Below are positions 22,988-34,308 of a stretch of DNA of 64,000 nt, piece by piece. Below the pieces are notes generated by a model. That model was not told the origin of the DNA and ran no database searches. It saw nothing but the letters and a program-made list of their open reading frames with translations. This DNA is from Jaltomata sinuosa (Eukaryota > Streptophyta > Magnoliopsida > Solanales > Solanaceae): NCBI GenBank assembly GCA_003996215.1, contig QJPP01001736.1, forward strand, positions 1 through 64,000. Reading direction: 5' to 3'. The position numbers were made by a program, and so were the translations under genes. Every line of letters begins with the position of its first letter. Position 1 is the stretch's first letter.

Positions 22988-24043
22988 TGTAATGATTGAG
23001 GTCATCATTACGAGTAAACCTTTTATGCCAAGTTTAGAGTTAGAAAACTTTCGGGTTTAGGAGTTGAAAATTTTAGGCTAGGCTAGTCTCAGCTGATTTT
23101 GGAGTGAGGTATGGTCTAGGGCAATCCGGGTGAGGATTAGATAATGTGTCTTATGCTAAGCTAGTTTTCCATTTAGCTAAGACATAAAGGAGTCTGAGAG
23201 ACTTTTTGGAAGTAAATTTGGATAAGTAGAACTCTCGGTATGAGGGTTGACGTGAAGGGGTTATTGCAGAACGTCAAGAAATCAAGTGTTTTGTAAAATG
23301 GAAACTTTATGGAAACTTTACAACTTTCTTTCCCGTGTCAACCACCACAGTGGTTGACACATTTCTATAGCAACCTCTGCTATAGCTAAGAAATTACTGC
23401 TATAGCGGAAGTCAACGTCGGTCAACACCACTATAGCAAAAGGTTCCGCTATGGAGGTACCACTTTAGCGGAGCATGGATCACTATAGCAGGCGAATCGG
23501 GATTTAATATAGAAAACTTCACCAAAACATTCAGTTTTCATCAAGAACATTTTGGGAGAAGGGCAAGGCGATTTTCCTCTGTTTGACATCATTTTTCGTC
23601 CCAAAGGTAAGGATTCTACTCCCTTAACTTAGTTCTTTAATTTCTACGGAGTAGAATTACTAGTTGTGGACTTAGGGGAATGTTTGAAATGACCTAGAAA
23701 TGGTAGAATCTGGAGAAAAAGGGGATTCTTGGGTCTTGTTAATTTTTGTTGGGTTATGATCATTTCGCCATAACTCTCTAAACTTATCAATAAAAATGGT
23801 AGCATTAGGTGAATTGATGGTGGGAAGGCTTGGAAAAGGGGTGGAATGATCATAGTTTGGCCTGGGGATTGAGATTTTTGCATAATCTGAGTATTTTAGG
23901 CTAGTAATTAATTATAGTTATTGTATATTTGTTTCTAGACCAAGAACAAGCAAGGGATTCAGAAAAAGGAAAGGCTCTGATTCAATAGAGCTATCGAGTA
24001 ATTTGAGGTAGGTGATGATTATTGATTTAATATGCATTATGTG
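22988..24043 (+). repeat. 3' LTR of element C, first part
   Basis: It begins TGTAATGATTG and follows the C 5' LTR closely, including degraded CTATAGCGG motifs at about 23366-23495. It stops at 24043 where element D is inserted; the LTR resumes at 32995. Confidence 0.92.
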
Positions 24044-26052
24044 TGTAATACCCCAGAATTCTGACCAGCATTTAAAACCTAGAACTCAAAAAAAAAAATC
24101 AGCAAAATTTCATCTGTCAGACAAGTTCCACGGGCTGACCCACGGGCATCGTGGATATGATGGCCCATTGGGGTACCCGTGGGAAGAGCCCAGAGGCTTT
24201 GTCAGCCAACTGCATCCAGAAAGGGGTCCCCACGAGCGTCGGAGGTCTGGCGGGCCATGGGGCTGCCTGTGGAAAACTGCCAGATCCCCATCCCAAGTAT
24301 CGTCAGCCCCGACGGGCTGTCACCACGGACGTATGAATGTGATGGGCCATGGGATCCATCATGGGGACTGTCAAGAGGGCCAGCCCAGTATGCCCTATTC
24401 CGTTGTCCTGGCCGACGGGCTATCTCAGGTTCGACGCCCGTGGGTCGGCCCATCCGGCAAGGGATATTTTTGCAATTTTAGTTTTAAGTTGGGGGTATTC
24501 TGGTCTTTTCTCAATCCTTTTAACTTTGATCCTAAGTTGTTTTGGGAGTAATTAAATGATTTTTACTCTTTTTCCCTCATTACTCCTAAACTAAATCGAC
24601 ACTCTATAGTTTCAAACAAGAAAAGAAAAATTTCCTCTCAAGAACGAGCAAAGAGGGTTTTCATCAAACTCAGCCCCAAATCCAAAGGTTCAACCGTAGA
24701 ATCTTCTTCCACGTATGTGGGATTTCATCAGTGGGTTCCTTTCACCCATTAAGTCCCTAGACTCAGTTTAGTTCTCCAGTTTTCAACTAGTTCTTCAGAC
24801 CTAGAGTTCCTAACCTTCATCAAATCAGTGCAATTCAGATTCTATTGCTTGTATGATATTATTACATGTTTTCTTGGGAACCTAGGATTAGTCATATGTA
24901 CAGAGTTCAGTAAATCCTAGCATGTGTTAATTCCAGTACTCATAATTCATACTTGCTAGGTAGATGATTCAGTCAGTTATGCTTCAGAATTAGAATGCTA
25001 TCAGTTTCAGTATCATGTTATTGCATTCTCAGATGATTATCAGTATTTGATCTATTCAGCATTTCAGTTTGCATTCATTGCTTATATATTCAGTTGGGAG
25101 TAGATTTAGAATCAAGTGGACAAAGGTATGAAGGCTCACCCATTATTTTAGGCTGATACCTTTAGTAGCACTCCCGGAGTCCCAGAACTACAACATTATC
25201 GTAGGTTCTAAAGGGGTCACCCGTCAGATTAGGCATGACACCTTTGTCCCTTGTGGACGTCAGTTTAGTGGATCCACACCAGATTAGTTTGTACCTTAGC
25301 AAGGTATGAACACCTTTCCATCCAGGGTTACAGGTTGGTCCCACAGCCATCTCAGCTTGGGGTATGTCGGTTAAAAGTAGCTCCCACAGTCAGACTCAAC
25401 ATTTCATTGACCATGTATTCAGTTATTCGATTCAAGTCATCATGTTACGATATTCATGTTCAGTTACTTGGTCATTGCATATAGTTACTCTTCAGTTCAT
25501 GTTTAAGTATACACTACCAGTATCCATGTTTTACAGCTTTGGTTATATCCTACATGCTTAGTATATCCGAAGTACTGACGCATACTTTTGTGCTACATCA
25601 TTTTATGATGTAGGTTCAGGCGCTCAACATCCAGACTGTGCTTAGCCCAATTTCTAGTCCTTATTCAGCAGCTCAGTGGTTAGTCTTCCTATATTTGAGG
25701 ATGATAGTTAGATTTGATTACTTCAGTATTGATAATTTAGTTTCAGACTTTCAGAGTTAGCTAGGGGCTTATCCCAGCAACTCACTTGAGTTAGAGGTTT
25801 TCAGACATAGACTAGAATCAACTTTTGAGTATTTCAGATTACTTTTAGACTTAACACATTTTCATATATCTATATATAAATTCAGACATGTTTGGGTTTC
25901 TTTCCCATCTCACGTATTTGAATGCTTCAGTTTTCCGCAAAATTGAATTTTTGTTAGAAATTATCTAGACATGCCAGGACATGGGTTAGCTTGAGGTCAC
26001 TTGTGACACTAAGCACCATATTATGTCTAGAGGGTAGCCTCGAGGAATAACA
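24044..26052 (+). repeat. 5' LTR of element D (2009 bp)
   Basis: It starts TGTAATACCCC and ends AATAACA, decayed from GCGTGACA. ATGTG at 24039-24043 is the left target duplication. A GC-rich block at about 24119-24460 produces long overlapping frames on both strands that are not genes. A hairpin with 9-bp arms lies at 25593-25613. Confidence 0.93.
25593..25613 (+). other. Conserved LTR hairpin (D/E family)
   Basis: CTACATCAT and ATGATGTAG pair perfectly around a TTT loop. Matching hairpins are at 32530-32550, 54572-54592 and 61963-61983 in the other LTRs of the family. Confidence 0.8.
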
Positions 26053-26056
26053 AACT

Positions 26057-26068
26057 TGGTATCAAAGC
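26057..26068 (+). other. Primer-binding site of element D
   Basis: TGGTATCAAAGC has one mismatch to the initiator tRNA-Met complement, four bases after the LTR. Confidence 0.85.
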
Positions 26069-26269
26069 ATCAGGTTCAAGTGTCCTAGGGTGTCTGAAAG
26101 TCGCGTCGAGTAGAGTTTTTTTCAAGGGTGTGAAGCACGCCACACTTATGGGGGAGAAACTATGAGATGCCATTAGGAAAAACTTTATTTCATTCTTTTC
26201 CAAATTGCGCTATAGAGTATGAACTCTATTTAATCTCCTTCTAACTCATGCTCTACGCATTTAAAATAA

Positions 26270-27440
26270 ATGCCTCCCAGAAGAGCCAACGCAAGGAATC
26301 AGTCGGCACCAGCAGCTCCAGCAGATCCTCTGAATAAGCAAGTTACCCATGCTGAATTCAGGGCTACTTTCCAGGTGCTTGCTTCGTCCATGATCGCTTA
26401 GGTCAATCAGCAGGCTGTGGCATTAGCTCCGTCTTAGACCAACTCTACCGTAACTAGGATCTGAGACTTCACTTAGATGAACCCTCTAGAATTTCATAGG
26501 TCCAAGTCTGAAGAGGATCCACAGGAGTTTCTTGACGACATTCAGAAAGTGACAGATAATATGGGTGTCGCTCTGGTTGAGAGTGCATATTTATCCACCT
26601 ATCAGCTAAAGAGAGTGGCTTATACTTAGCATTAGCAGTGGAAGGAGTCCTATTGTGCTAATTCAGGTCCAGTGGATTGGAACCACTTCAAGACTTCCTT
26701 TTTAGACAGGTTCTTCCCAATTAAGCTAAGGGAAGCTAAGGTCCAAGAATTCATCAACTTGAAGTAGAATGACATGAGTGTGAAGAAGTACGCACTCAAG
26801 TTTACGCAGCTCTCTAAGTATGCTCCCACAATAGTAGCTGACTCCAGGGCTCGTATGAGTAAGTTCATATCTGGTGTGTCCGATGATGTGGTCAAGGAGT
26901 GACAGACTGCTATGCTGGTTAAAGAGATGGATATTTCCAGGTTGGTTACTTATGCTCAGAAGATCAAGGAGGAGAAAGTCAAAGAGAGGGGAGAAGACAG
27001 TAAGAGAGCTAGAACAGGTGACTTCAACTATTCCCAGTAGAGGTCAGAGGGTGTTAATCACTCTCAGTTCCATCAAAAATCTTTAGCTCCAGCTCTATCT
27101 TTTGCTAGTGCCTAAGTTCAGACAGGACCGACGGGATAGAGCACCAGGCTCTAAGTCCCAGGGTACAGTTACTAGAGAGCGCACTCATCCAGTTTGCAAG
27201 AAGTATGGTAGGAACCACCAAGGTGAGTGTATGGTAGGCAGTGGTAATTGTTTCGGGTGTGGTAATCCAGGCCACAGAATGAAAAAGTGCCTAGTAAATT
27301 TTCAGAAGGGCAGGGATACTCGTGCACAGAATCAGGCCAGTTCTACAGCAGCTCCACCGGGCCATCCTATTCAGTAGGGTGCCTTGTCTGGTATAGGTGG
27401 TGGTCAGTGCCAAAATAGATTGTATGCCCTTTAGACTCGA
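26270..27440 (+). pseudogene. Element D gag (broken)
   Basis: Capsid-nucleocapsid gene of the D/E chromovirus family, starting MPPRRANARNQ at 26270. In-frame stops include TAG at 26435-26437 and TGA at 26462-26464, codons 56 and 65, both at the same codon positions as in E. The capsid core is recognisable (EEDPQEFLDDIQKV, then KFTQLSKYAP). The CCHC zinc knuckle (CFGCGNPGHRMKKC, 27249-27290) is intact, the only fully intact one of the four. Frameshifts occur near 27000-27100. Confidence 0.88.
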
Positions 27441-30400
27441 CAGGAGAATTCTCCCAATGTGGTCATGGGTACGTTGCAAGTCTTCCATTTAGATGTTTAT
27501 GCATTGTTAGACCCAAGGGCTACACTTTCTTTTGTAACTCCGTATATAGCAGTAAATTTTGGTGTAAGTACAGAAATCCTCCCAGAACCCTTCTCAGTAT
27601 CTACTCTAGCTGGTGACCTAGTTAAACCTAGACGGGTATACAAAAATTACCCTATCATAGTTTCCTAGAAAGTCACCTCAGCTGATCTTATATAGTTAGA
27701 AATGATGGAATTCGATATTATTCTAGACATGGATTAGTTACATTCCTGTTATGCCTCAATTAATTGTAGAACTAGGATCGTTTGGTTCCACTTTCCAAAT
27801 GAGCCAGTCTTAGAATGGAAGGGCAGTACCTCAGTGCCTATAGGTCGATTCATCTCTTACCTTAAGGACAGAAAAATGATTTCCAAAGGGTATATTCATC
27901 ATCATGTTCGGATTAAGAATTCAAACTCCGAGCCCCCAACTCTTGAGACAATCCCTGTAGTGAATGAATTCCCAGAAGTATTTCTAGAATATTTTCCTGG
28001 AGTTCCTCCCGAAAGGGAAATTGACTTCGGAATAGATCTCCCCAGCCTATCTCAATTCCTTTTTACAGGATGGCTCCAGGCGAGCTTAAGACTTGAAAGA
28101 ACAGTTGAAAGACCTTCTAGATAAGAGCTTCATCAAACCTAGCATATCTCTATGGGGTGCTCCAGTATTGTTCATGCATAAGAAAGACGGTTCTCTCAGT
28201 ATGTACATCGACTACCGTCAGTTGAACAAGGTCACAATAAAAAATAAGTACTCTATTCCCAGGATTGATGACTTGTTCAACAATCTTCAGGGTGCTAGTT
28301 GCTTCTCTAAGATTGATTTCAGATTAGGCTATTATCAGCTCAGAGTTAGAAATTATGACATTTCGAAGACAACCTTCAAAACTCGGTATGGTCATTACAA
28401 ATTTATAGTCATGTCATTTGGATTAATGAATACTCCTGCAACTTTCATGGACTTGATGAATAGAGTGATCAAGCAGTATATAGACTTGTTCGTCATCGTC
28501 TTTATCGATGATATACTCATATATTCTCGTAGCAAGGAAGAGTATGCAGACCATTTGAGAGTGGTGTTGCAAATTCTCAAAGATTGACAGTTATTTGCCA
28601 AGTTTAGTAAGTGTGAATTCTGGTTGAAGTCAGTTGCTTTTCTTGGTCATGTGGTGTCTAGTAAGGGCATTCAAGTTGATTCTCAGAAGATTGAGGCAGT
28701 GAAAAACTGGCCCAGACCTACCTCTCCAACAGACATCAGAAGTTTCTTGGGTTTGGTTGGTTACTATCGGAGATTTGTTGAAGGATATTCCTCCATAGCT
28801 GTCCCATTGACCAAGCTGACGCAGAAAAAGGTTAAGTTTCAGCGGTCAGATGATTGTGAGAAGAGTTTCCTAGAGTTGAAGACCAGTTTGACTACAGCTC
28901 TCGTCCTAACTCTGCCAGAGGGTTTGGATGATTTTGTGGTGTATTATGCTGCGTCTAGAGTCAGCTTGGGTTGTGTTTTGATGTAGTGTGGTAAGGTCAT
29001 AGATTATGCATCCAAACAACTTAAGATTCATGAGAAGAATTATCTGACTCATGACCTTGAGCGTGCAGCAGTTGTATTCGCCCTAAAGATTTGGAGACAC
29101 TACTTATATGGTGTTCATATAGATGTGTTCATAGACCATAAGAGCCTCCAGTATGTGTTCATCCAAAAAGAGTTGAATCTTCGCCAGAGAAGGTGGCTTG
29201 AGTTCCTCAAAGACTATGATATGAATATGCTCTACCATCCAGGTAAGGCCAATGTAGTGGTCGATGCCTTCAGCAGACTGTCCATGGGTAGTGTGTCACA
29301 TGTTGAGGAAGAGAGGAAGAAATTAGCCAGGGATGTTCATAGGCTCGCTCGCTTAGGAGTTTGCCTCATGGACATGACAAATGGTGGTGTGATAGTCCAG
29401 AATGGGTCAAAATCTTCATTGATAGTGGAGGTTAAGGAGAAATAGAACAGTGATCCCATCTTGCTTCAGTTGAAAGGTGCAGTTCATCAGCAGAGAGTAG
29501 AGGTTTTCTGGTGTGTTTCACTACCAGGGTCATTTATGTGTACCTAATGTGGGTGAGTTGAGGCAGCAGATCCTTACAGAAGCTCATAATTACAGATATT
29601 CTATTTATCCCGGTGCCATTAAGATGTACTGTGATCTATGGGAAGTCTATTGGTGGAATGGCATGAAAAGAGACATTGTGATTTTATAGCAAAGTGTCCC
29701 AATTATCAACAAGTCAAGGTAGAACATCAAAAACTAGGAGGTGTGACTCAAGATATTAACATTCCTACTTGGAAGTTGGAAGTGATAAACATGGATTTCA
29801 TTATGGATTTACCTTGTACTCACAGACAACACGAGTCTATTTGGGTGACTGTGGACAAAATGACCAAATCAGCCCATTTCCTAGCTGTTAAGACTACAGA
29901 TTCAACAGAGGAGTATGTCAGACTCTACATCAGCGAGATAGTAAGGTTGCATGGGGTTCCCTTGTCTATCATCTCAGATAGGAGTCCTTTGTTTGCATCT
30001 CACTTCTAGAAGTCTTTTCAGAAAGGTCTTGGAACTAAGGTAAATCTCAGCACAACATTTCATCCGCAGATGAATGGTCTGGCAGAGCGTACCATTCAGA
30101 CCTTAGAGGACATGTTGAGAGCTTGCATGATCGATTTCAAGGGTAGTTGGGATGATCACCATATGAGGCACTTTATGGGCATTGATACAGGTCACAGGTT
30201 GGTTGGTTCAAAGTAGGTGAATCAGCCTTGATTGGGCTGGATTCGGTTCATGAGTCTATAGAGAAAGTTCAGTTTATTAGAGAGAGGCAAAAGACAGCTC
30301 GGAGTCTTCAAAAGTCCTATGCATATTTTAGGAGAATGGACTTAAAGTTTGAGATTGATGATTGGGTCTTCCTGAAGGTGTCACCTATAAAGGGTGTGAT

Positions 30401-30760
30401 GAGATTTGGCAAGAAAGGGAAGCTCAGTCTCAAAAATGTAAATCCTTACAGAATCTTAAAAGGGATTGGTAATGTGGCTTATGAGTTAAAGTTGCCAGCA
30501 GAATTAGCAGCGGTTCACCTAGTTTTTCATATTTCATTATTGAAGAGGTGTGTTAGTGATCCAACATCGATTGTGCCCTTAGAAAGTGTGGCTGTGAAGG
30601 ATAGCCTCACCTATGAGGAGGTTCCAGTTGAAATTCTTGACCGTCAGGTTCGTAGGTTGAGAAATAAGAAAGTCATTTTGATACTTGGGAAGAAGAAGCA
30701 GTCATGATGGCCAAGTTCCTCACCTCTTTCCTTCCGACCCAGTTTCAGCTTGAGGTAATA
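27441..30760 (+). pseudogene. Element D pol (broken)
   Basis: The protease region has LLDPRATLSF at about 27510 (catalytic Asp kept, the next Gly changed). RT at about 28093-28587 keeps FIDDILIYS. RNase H (about 28860-29280) is split by TAG at 28984. The integrase (about 29550-30200) has a deletion of roughly 65 bases near 30158 that removes the segment after WDDH. The chromodomain (about 30620-30720) has lost its middle strand and is frameshifted. Stops and frameshifts are spread throughout. Confidence 0.88.
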
Positions 30761-30965
30761 GTTCCTCTCCAGTCCCTCAGTTTCTTCTTATGCATGTCAG
30801 TCTCGAAATCATGTAATCCAAGCTATTCCAATATTTTCAACATGCTTTCATGTACTTAGAACTAGACTCAGTCAGATATCAGCATCTAATATTTAGTTGG
30901 TAGGGATTGCAACTCTTTCCCTGCAAAATCAGCTTAGTTAGTCTTCATTCGAGGACGAATAATCC

Positions 30966-30979
30966 CAAGGGGCGGCTAT
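30966..30979 (+). other. Polypurine tract of element D
   Basis: CAAGGGGCGGC lies just before the 3' LTR, preceded by GAGGACGAATAATCC, the phrase usually found upstream of the 3' LTR in Tekay/Del-type elements. Confidence 0.7.
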
Positions 30980-32989
30980 TGTAACACCTCAAAATTTAGA
31001 CCAGTATTTAAAACCCAGAACTCAAAAAAAAAGCAAAATTTCATCTATCAAACAATCCGCACGGTATGAACCACGGGCGTTATGGATACGATGGCCTATC
31101 GAGGTCCCCATGGGAAGAGCCCAGAGGCTATGTCAGCAAACTCCAGCCAGACGGGGGTCCCCACGAGCTTCGAAGGTTCGACAAGCCATGGAGCAGCCCA
31201 TGGAAAACTGCCAGAGCCCCATCCCAAGTCTTCTCATCCTCGACGGGCTGTCACCACAACCGTCATGGACTTGATGGGCCATGGGAGCCATCTTGGGGAC
31301 TGTCTAGAGAGACATCCCAGTCTGCCCTATTCTGACACCCTGGACGATGGGCTATCTCAGGTCCGATGCATGTCGGGTGACTCATCCGGCAAGGGATTTT
31401 TTTGCAATTTCTATTTTATGTTAAGGGCATTCCGGTTTTTTTCCAATTCTTTTAACTTCAATTCTAAATCATTTTGGGAGTAATTAAAGGGTTTTTACTA
31501 TTTTTCCATCATTACTCCTAAACTAAATTGACACTTTGTAGTTTCAAACAAGAAAAGAAACGTTTTCTCTCAAGAACAAGCAAAGAGTATTTTCATCAAG
31601 CTCAGCCCCAAATCCAAAGGTTCAACCGTAGAATCTTCTTCCAGATATGTGAGATTTCATCAGTGGGTTCCTTTCACCCATTGAGTCCCTAGACTCAGTT
31701 TAGTTCTCTAGTTTTCAACTAGTTCTTCAGACCTAGGGTTCCTAACATTCATCAAATCAATGCAATTCAGATTATATTACTTGTATGATATTATTACATG
31801 TTTTCTTGGGAACCTAGGATTATTCATATATACAGAGTTCAGTAAATTCTAGCATGTGTTAATTCCAGTACTCATAATTCATACTAGCTAGGCAGATGAT
31901 TCAGTTAGTTATGCTTCAGAATTAGAATGCTATCAGTTTCAGTATCATGTTATTGCATTCTCAGATGATTATCAGTATTTGAGCTATTCAGCATTTCAGC
32001 TTGCATTCATTGCTTATATATTCAGTTGGGAGTAGACTTAGCACCAAGTGGACAAAGGGATCAAGGCTCACCCATCAGTTTAGGCTAAGACCTTTAGTAG
32101 CAGTCCCGAAGTTCTTAAACTATGGCGCCACTGTAGGTTCTAAAGGGGTCACTCATCAGATTAGGCATGACACCCTTGTCCCTTGTGGACGTCAGTTTAG
32201 TGGATACACGTCAGATTAGTTTGTACCCTTGGCAAGGTATGAACACCCTTCCATCCAGGGTTATAGGTTGGTCCCACATCTAGCTCAGCTTGGGTATGTG
32301 GGTTAATAGTAGCTCCATCAGTCAGACTCAGCATTTCATTGACCATGTATTCAGTTATTCAGTTCAGGTCATCATGTTACGATATTGATGTTCAGTTACT
32401 TGGTCATTACATACAGTTACTCTTCAGTTCATGTTTCATTATATACTACTATATCAGTATCTATGTTTTACATCTTTGGTTATATCCTGCATGCTCGGTA
32501 TATCCAAAGTACTGACGCATATTTTTGTGTTACATCATTTTATGATATAGGTTCAGGCCCTCAACATCCAGACCATGCTTAGCCTAATTTTCAGTCCTTA
32601 GTTAGCAGCTCAGTGGTGAGTCCTCCTATATTTGAGGATGATAATTAGATTTGATTACTTCAGTATTGATAATTTAGTTTTAGACTTTTGGAGTTAGCTG
32701 AGGGCTTGTCCCAGCAACTCACTTCAGTTAGAGGCTTTCAGACATAGACTAGAATCAGCTTTTGAGTATTTCAAATTACTTTTAGACTTAACACATTTTC
32801 ATATATCTATATATAAATTCAGACATGTTTGGGTTTCTTTCCCATCTCACGTATTTGAATGCTTTAATTTTCCACACAGTTGAATTTTTGTCAGAAATTA
32901 TCTAGACATGCCAGGCCATGGGTTAGCTTGAGGTCACTTATGACACTAAGCACCGTGTTACATCCATGGGGTAGCCTCAGGGCGTGACA
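30980..32989 (+). repeat. 3' LTR of element D (2010 bp)
   Basis: It starts TGTAACACC and ends GGCGTGACA, and is collinear with the 5' LTR. The right target duplication ATGTG is at 32990-32994. It carries the hairpin at 32530-32550 with drifted arms. Confidence 0.93.
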
Positions 32990-32994
32990 ATGTG

Positions 32995-34134
32995 TTCACG
33001 TACTATTTCTTAGTAGTGTATGAGTTACATGTTTAGGGAATAAATTGTGAATGTCTAGTTGTCCGGTAATCAGTCTTGTGAAATGAACTTGTTTTGTTTG
33101 CTTGTTGGTTTTACATGTATGTTTGTTCATTGGTTGTGATTGATTGGACCTGGTGTGATATTCGGTTGGCTCGGATACCACGCCTGGTATGGGAATTACT
33201 AATAGTTAGCTCGGGTACCATACCTGGTATGGGTATACTAACTGTTGGCTCAGGTACCACGCCTAGTATGGGAATTCATAATGGTTGACTCGGCTACCAC
33301 GACTTGTATGGGTTATGTTATTTGTAATTATTATATTTTTTTGATGGTTCCATAAGTGGACCGGGTTGTATATTATTGAAATATGATTGTTGTATATGGT
33401 CCATGAGAGATCGAGTAATTATATCTGTGTGTTAGGTTGGTCTTGGTGTATACCGGGGTCGCATATTAAACACTTAGGTGTGGTTAGGGGGATCCTTGGT
33501 TGGTCCGGGCTATGTGAAAAGGGTTCTCTATATGTTGTTTTCATTGAATGTGTCAATGGTTGTCATCTGTTTTCATGTGGTTGATAAGCTAAGGAAAAGA
33601 TTTGTAGTCGGTATATTATAGCTTATTACATGTTTACTGTGCCTTACTATGTTATGATTTACTGTTCATATTCTGCTTATTTGGAACTGGATGATGATCC
33701 TACTAGTACACGGTGGTTGTATACTAATTCTGCACTTGCTTTTCTTTTGTGAGTACAATCAATCTTCCAACGGCTGGCGCACAACCTCACTTGTAGTCCC
33801 AGCATCTCTAGACATCAAGGGTGAGTTGCTTCGGTTTACCTTGCTTTTTTTCTTTTAGTTATAGCCCACTTGGTTTGGGCTTAAACTCTTGTTTATTTGG
33901 GGTTGCATCCCTGCATTCTATACATTTATAGATTGTTTTGGAACGATGACTTTCAGGTTCTAGGGAGGAATTTCCGCAGACTTTTATTTATAATGGTATT
34001 TTGAGACTTGAATGTTAGTTTACTTTATGCATTAGTTTTGAGCTGTTAGACTTGGTAAGTGTTGGGTCGGTTATGGTCCATTCATCCAGGAGATTTTAGG
34101 TGCATGCCACTCACGGTGGGTCTAGGTCATGACA
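32995..34134 (+). repeat. 3' LTR of element C, second part
   Basis: It resumes the C LTR exactly where 24043 stopped (TTCACGTACTATTTC corresponds to 16870 in the 5' LTR). It includes a four-unit hairpin array at about 33164-33312 and ends GGTCATGACA at 34134. TAAAA at 34135-34139 is the right target duplication. The two parts total 2196 bp. Confidence 0.92.
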
Positions 34135-34139
34135 TAAAA

Positions 34140-34308
34140 TTTCCGCTTGGGTTCCTGATACTTCAAGGGAAATAAAAATTTTGGTGGTTCACGTAAGGCT
34201 AAATTTACATGTCATAATAAGGGTGTTAAGGTTCAAAATTCTGGCTCATTCTTTTTCTTCTATAATAGTGATCGTTCAAGGTAGAAGGATGGATAAACTG
34301 GTATCTGT
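34140..34308 (+). mobile_element. Element B interior, right part
   Basis: A short non-coding segment ends ATAAACTGGTATCTGT just before the 3' LTR. The same phrase precedes the 3' LTR of element A (GTAAATTGGTATCTGT), so B shares its 3' interior end with the A/C family. Confidence 0.75.

Noticed and set aside
24012..24555. Overlapping frames of 61-179 residues on both strands
   Set aside because: They lie in the GC-rich U3 of LTR D, overlap in several frames, have no domain, and the D 3' LTR has equivalent but different frames at 31066-31483.
27102..27488. Separate genes in D gag
   Set aside because: Frame fragments of one broken gag containing the zinc knuckle; the antisense frame at 27291-27488 is a shadow.
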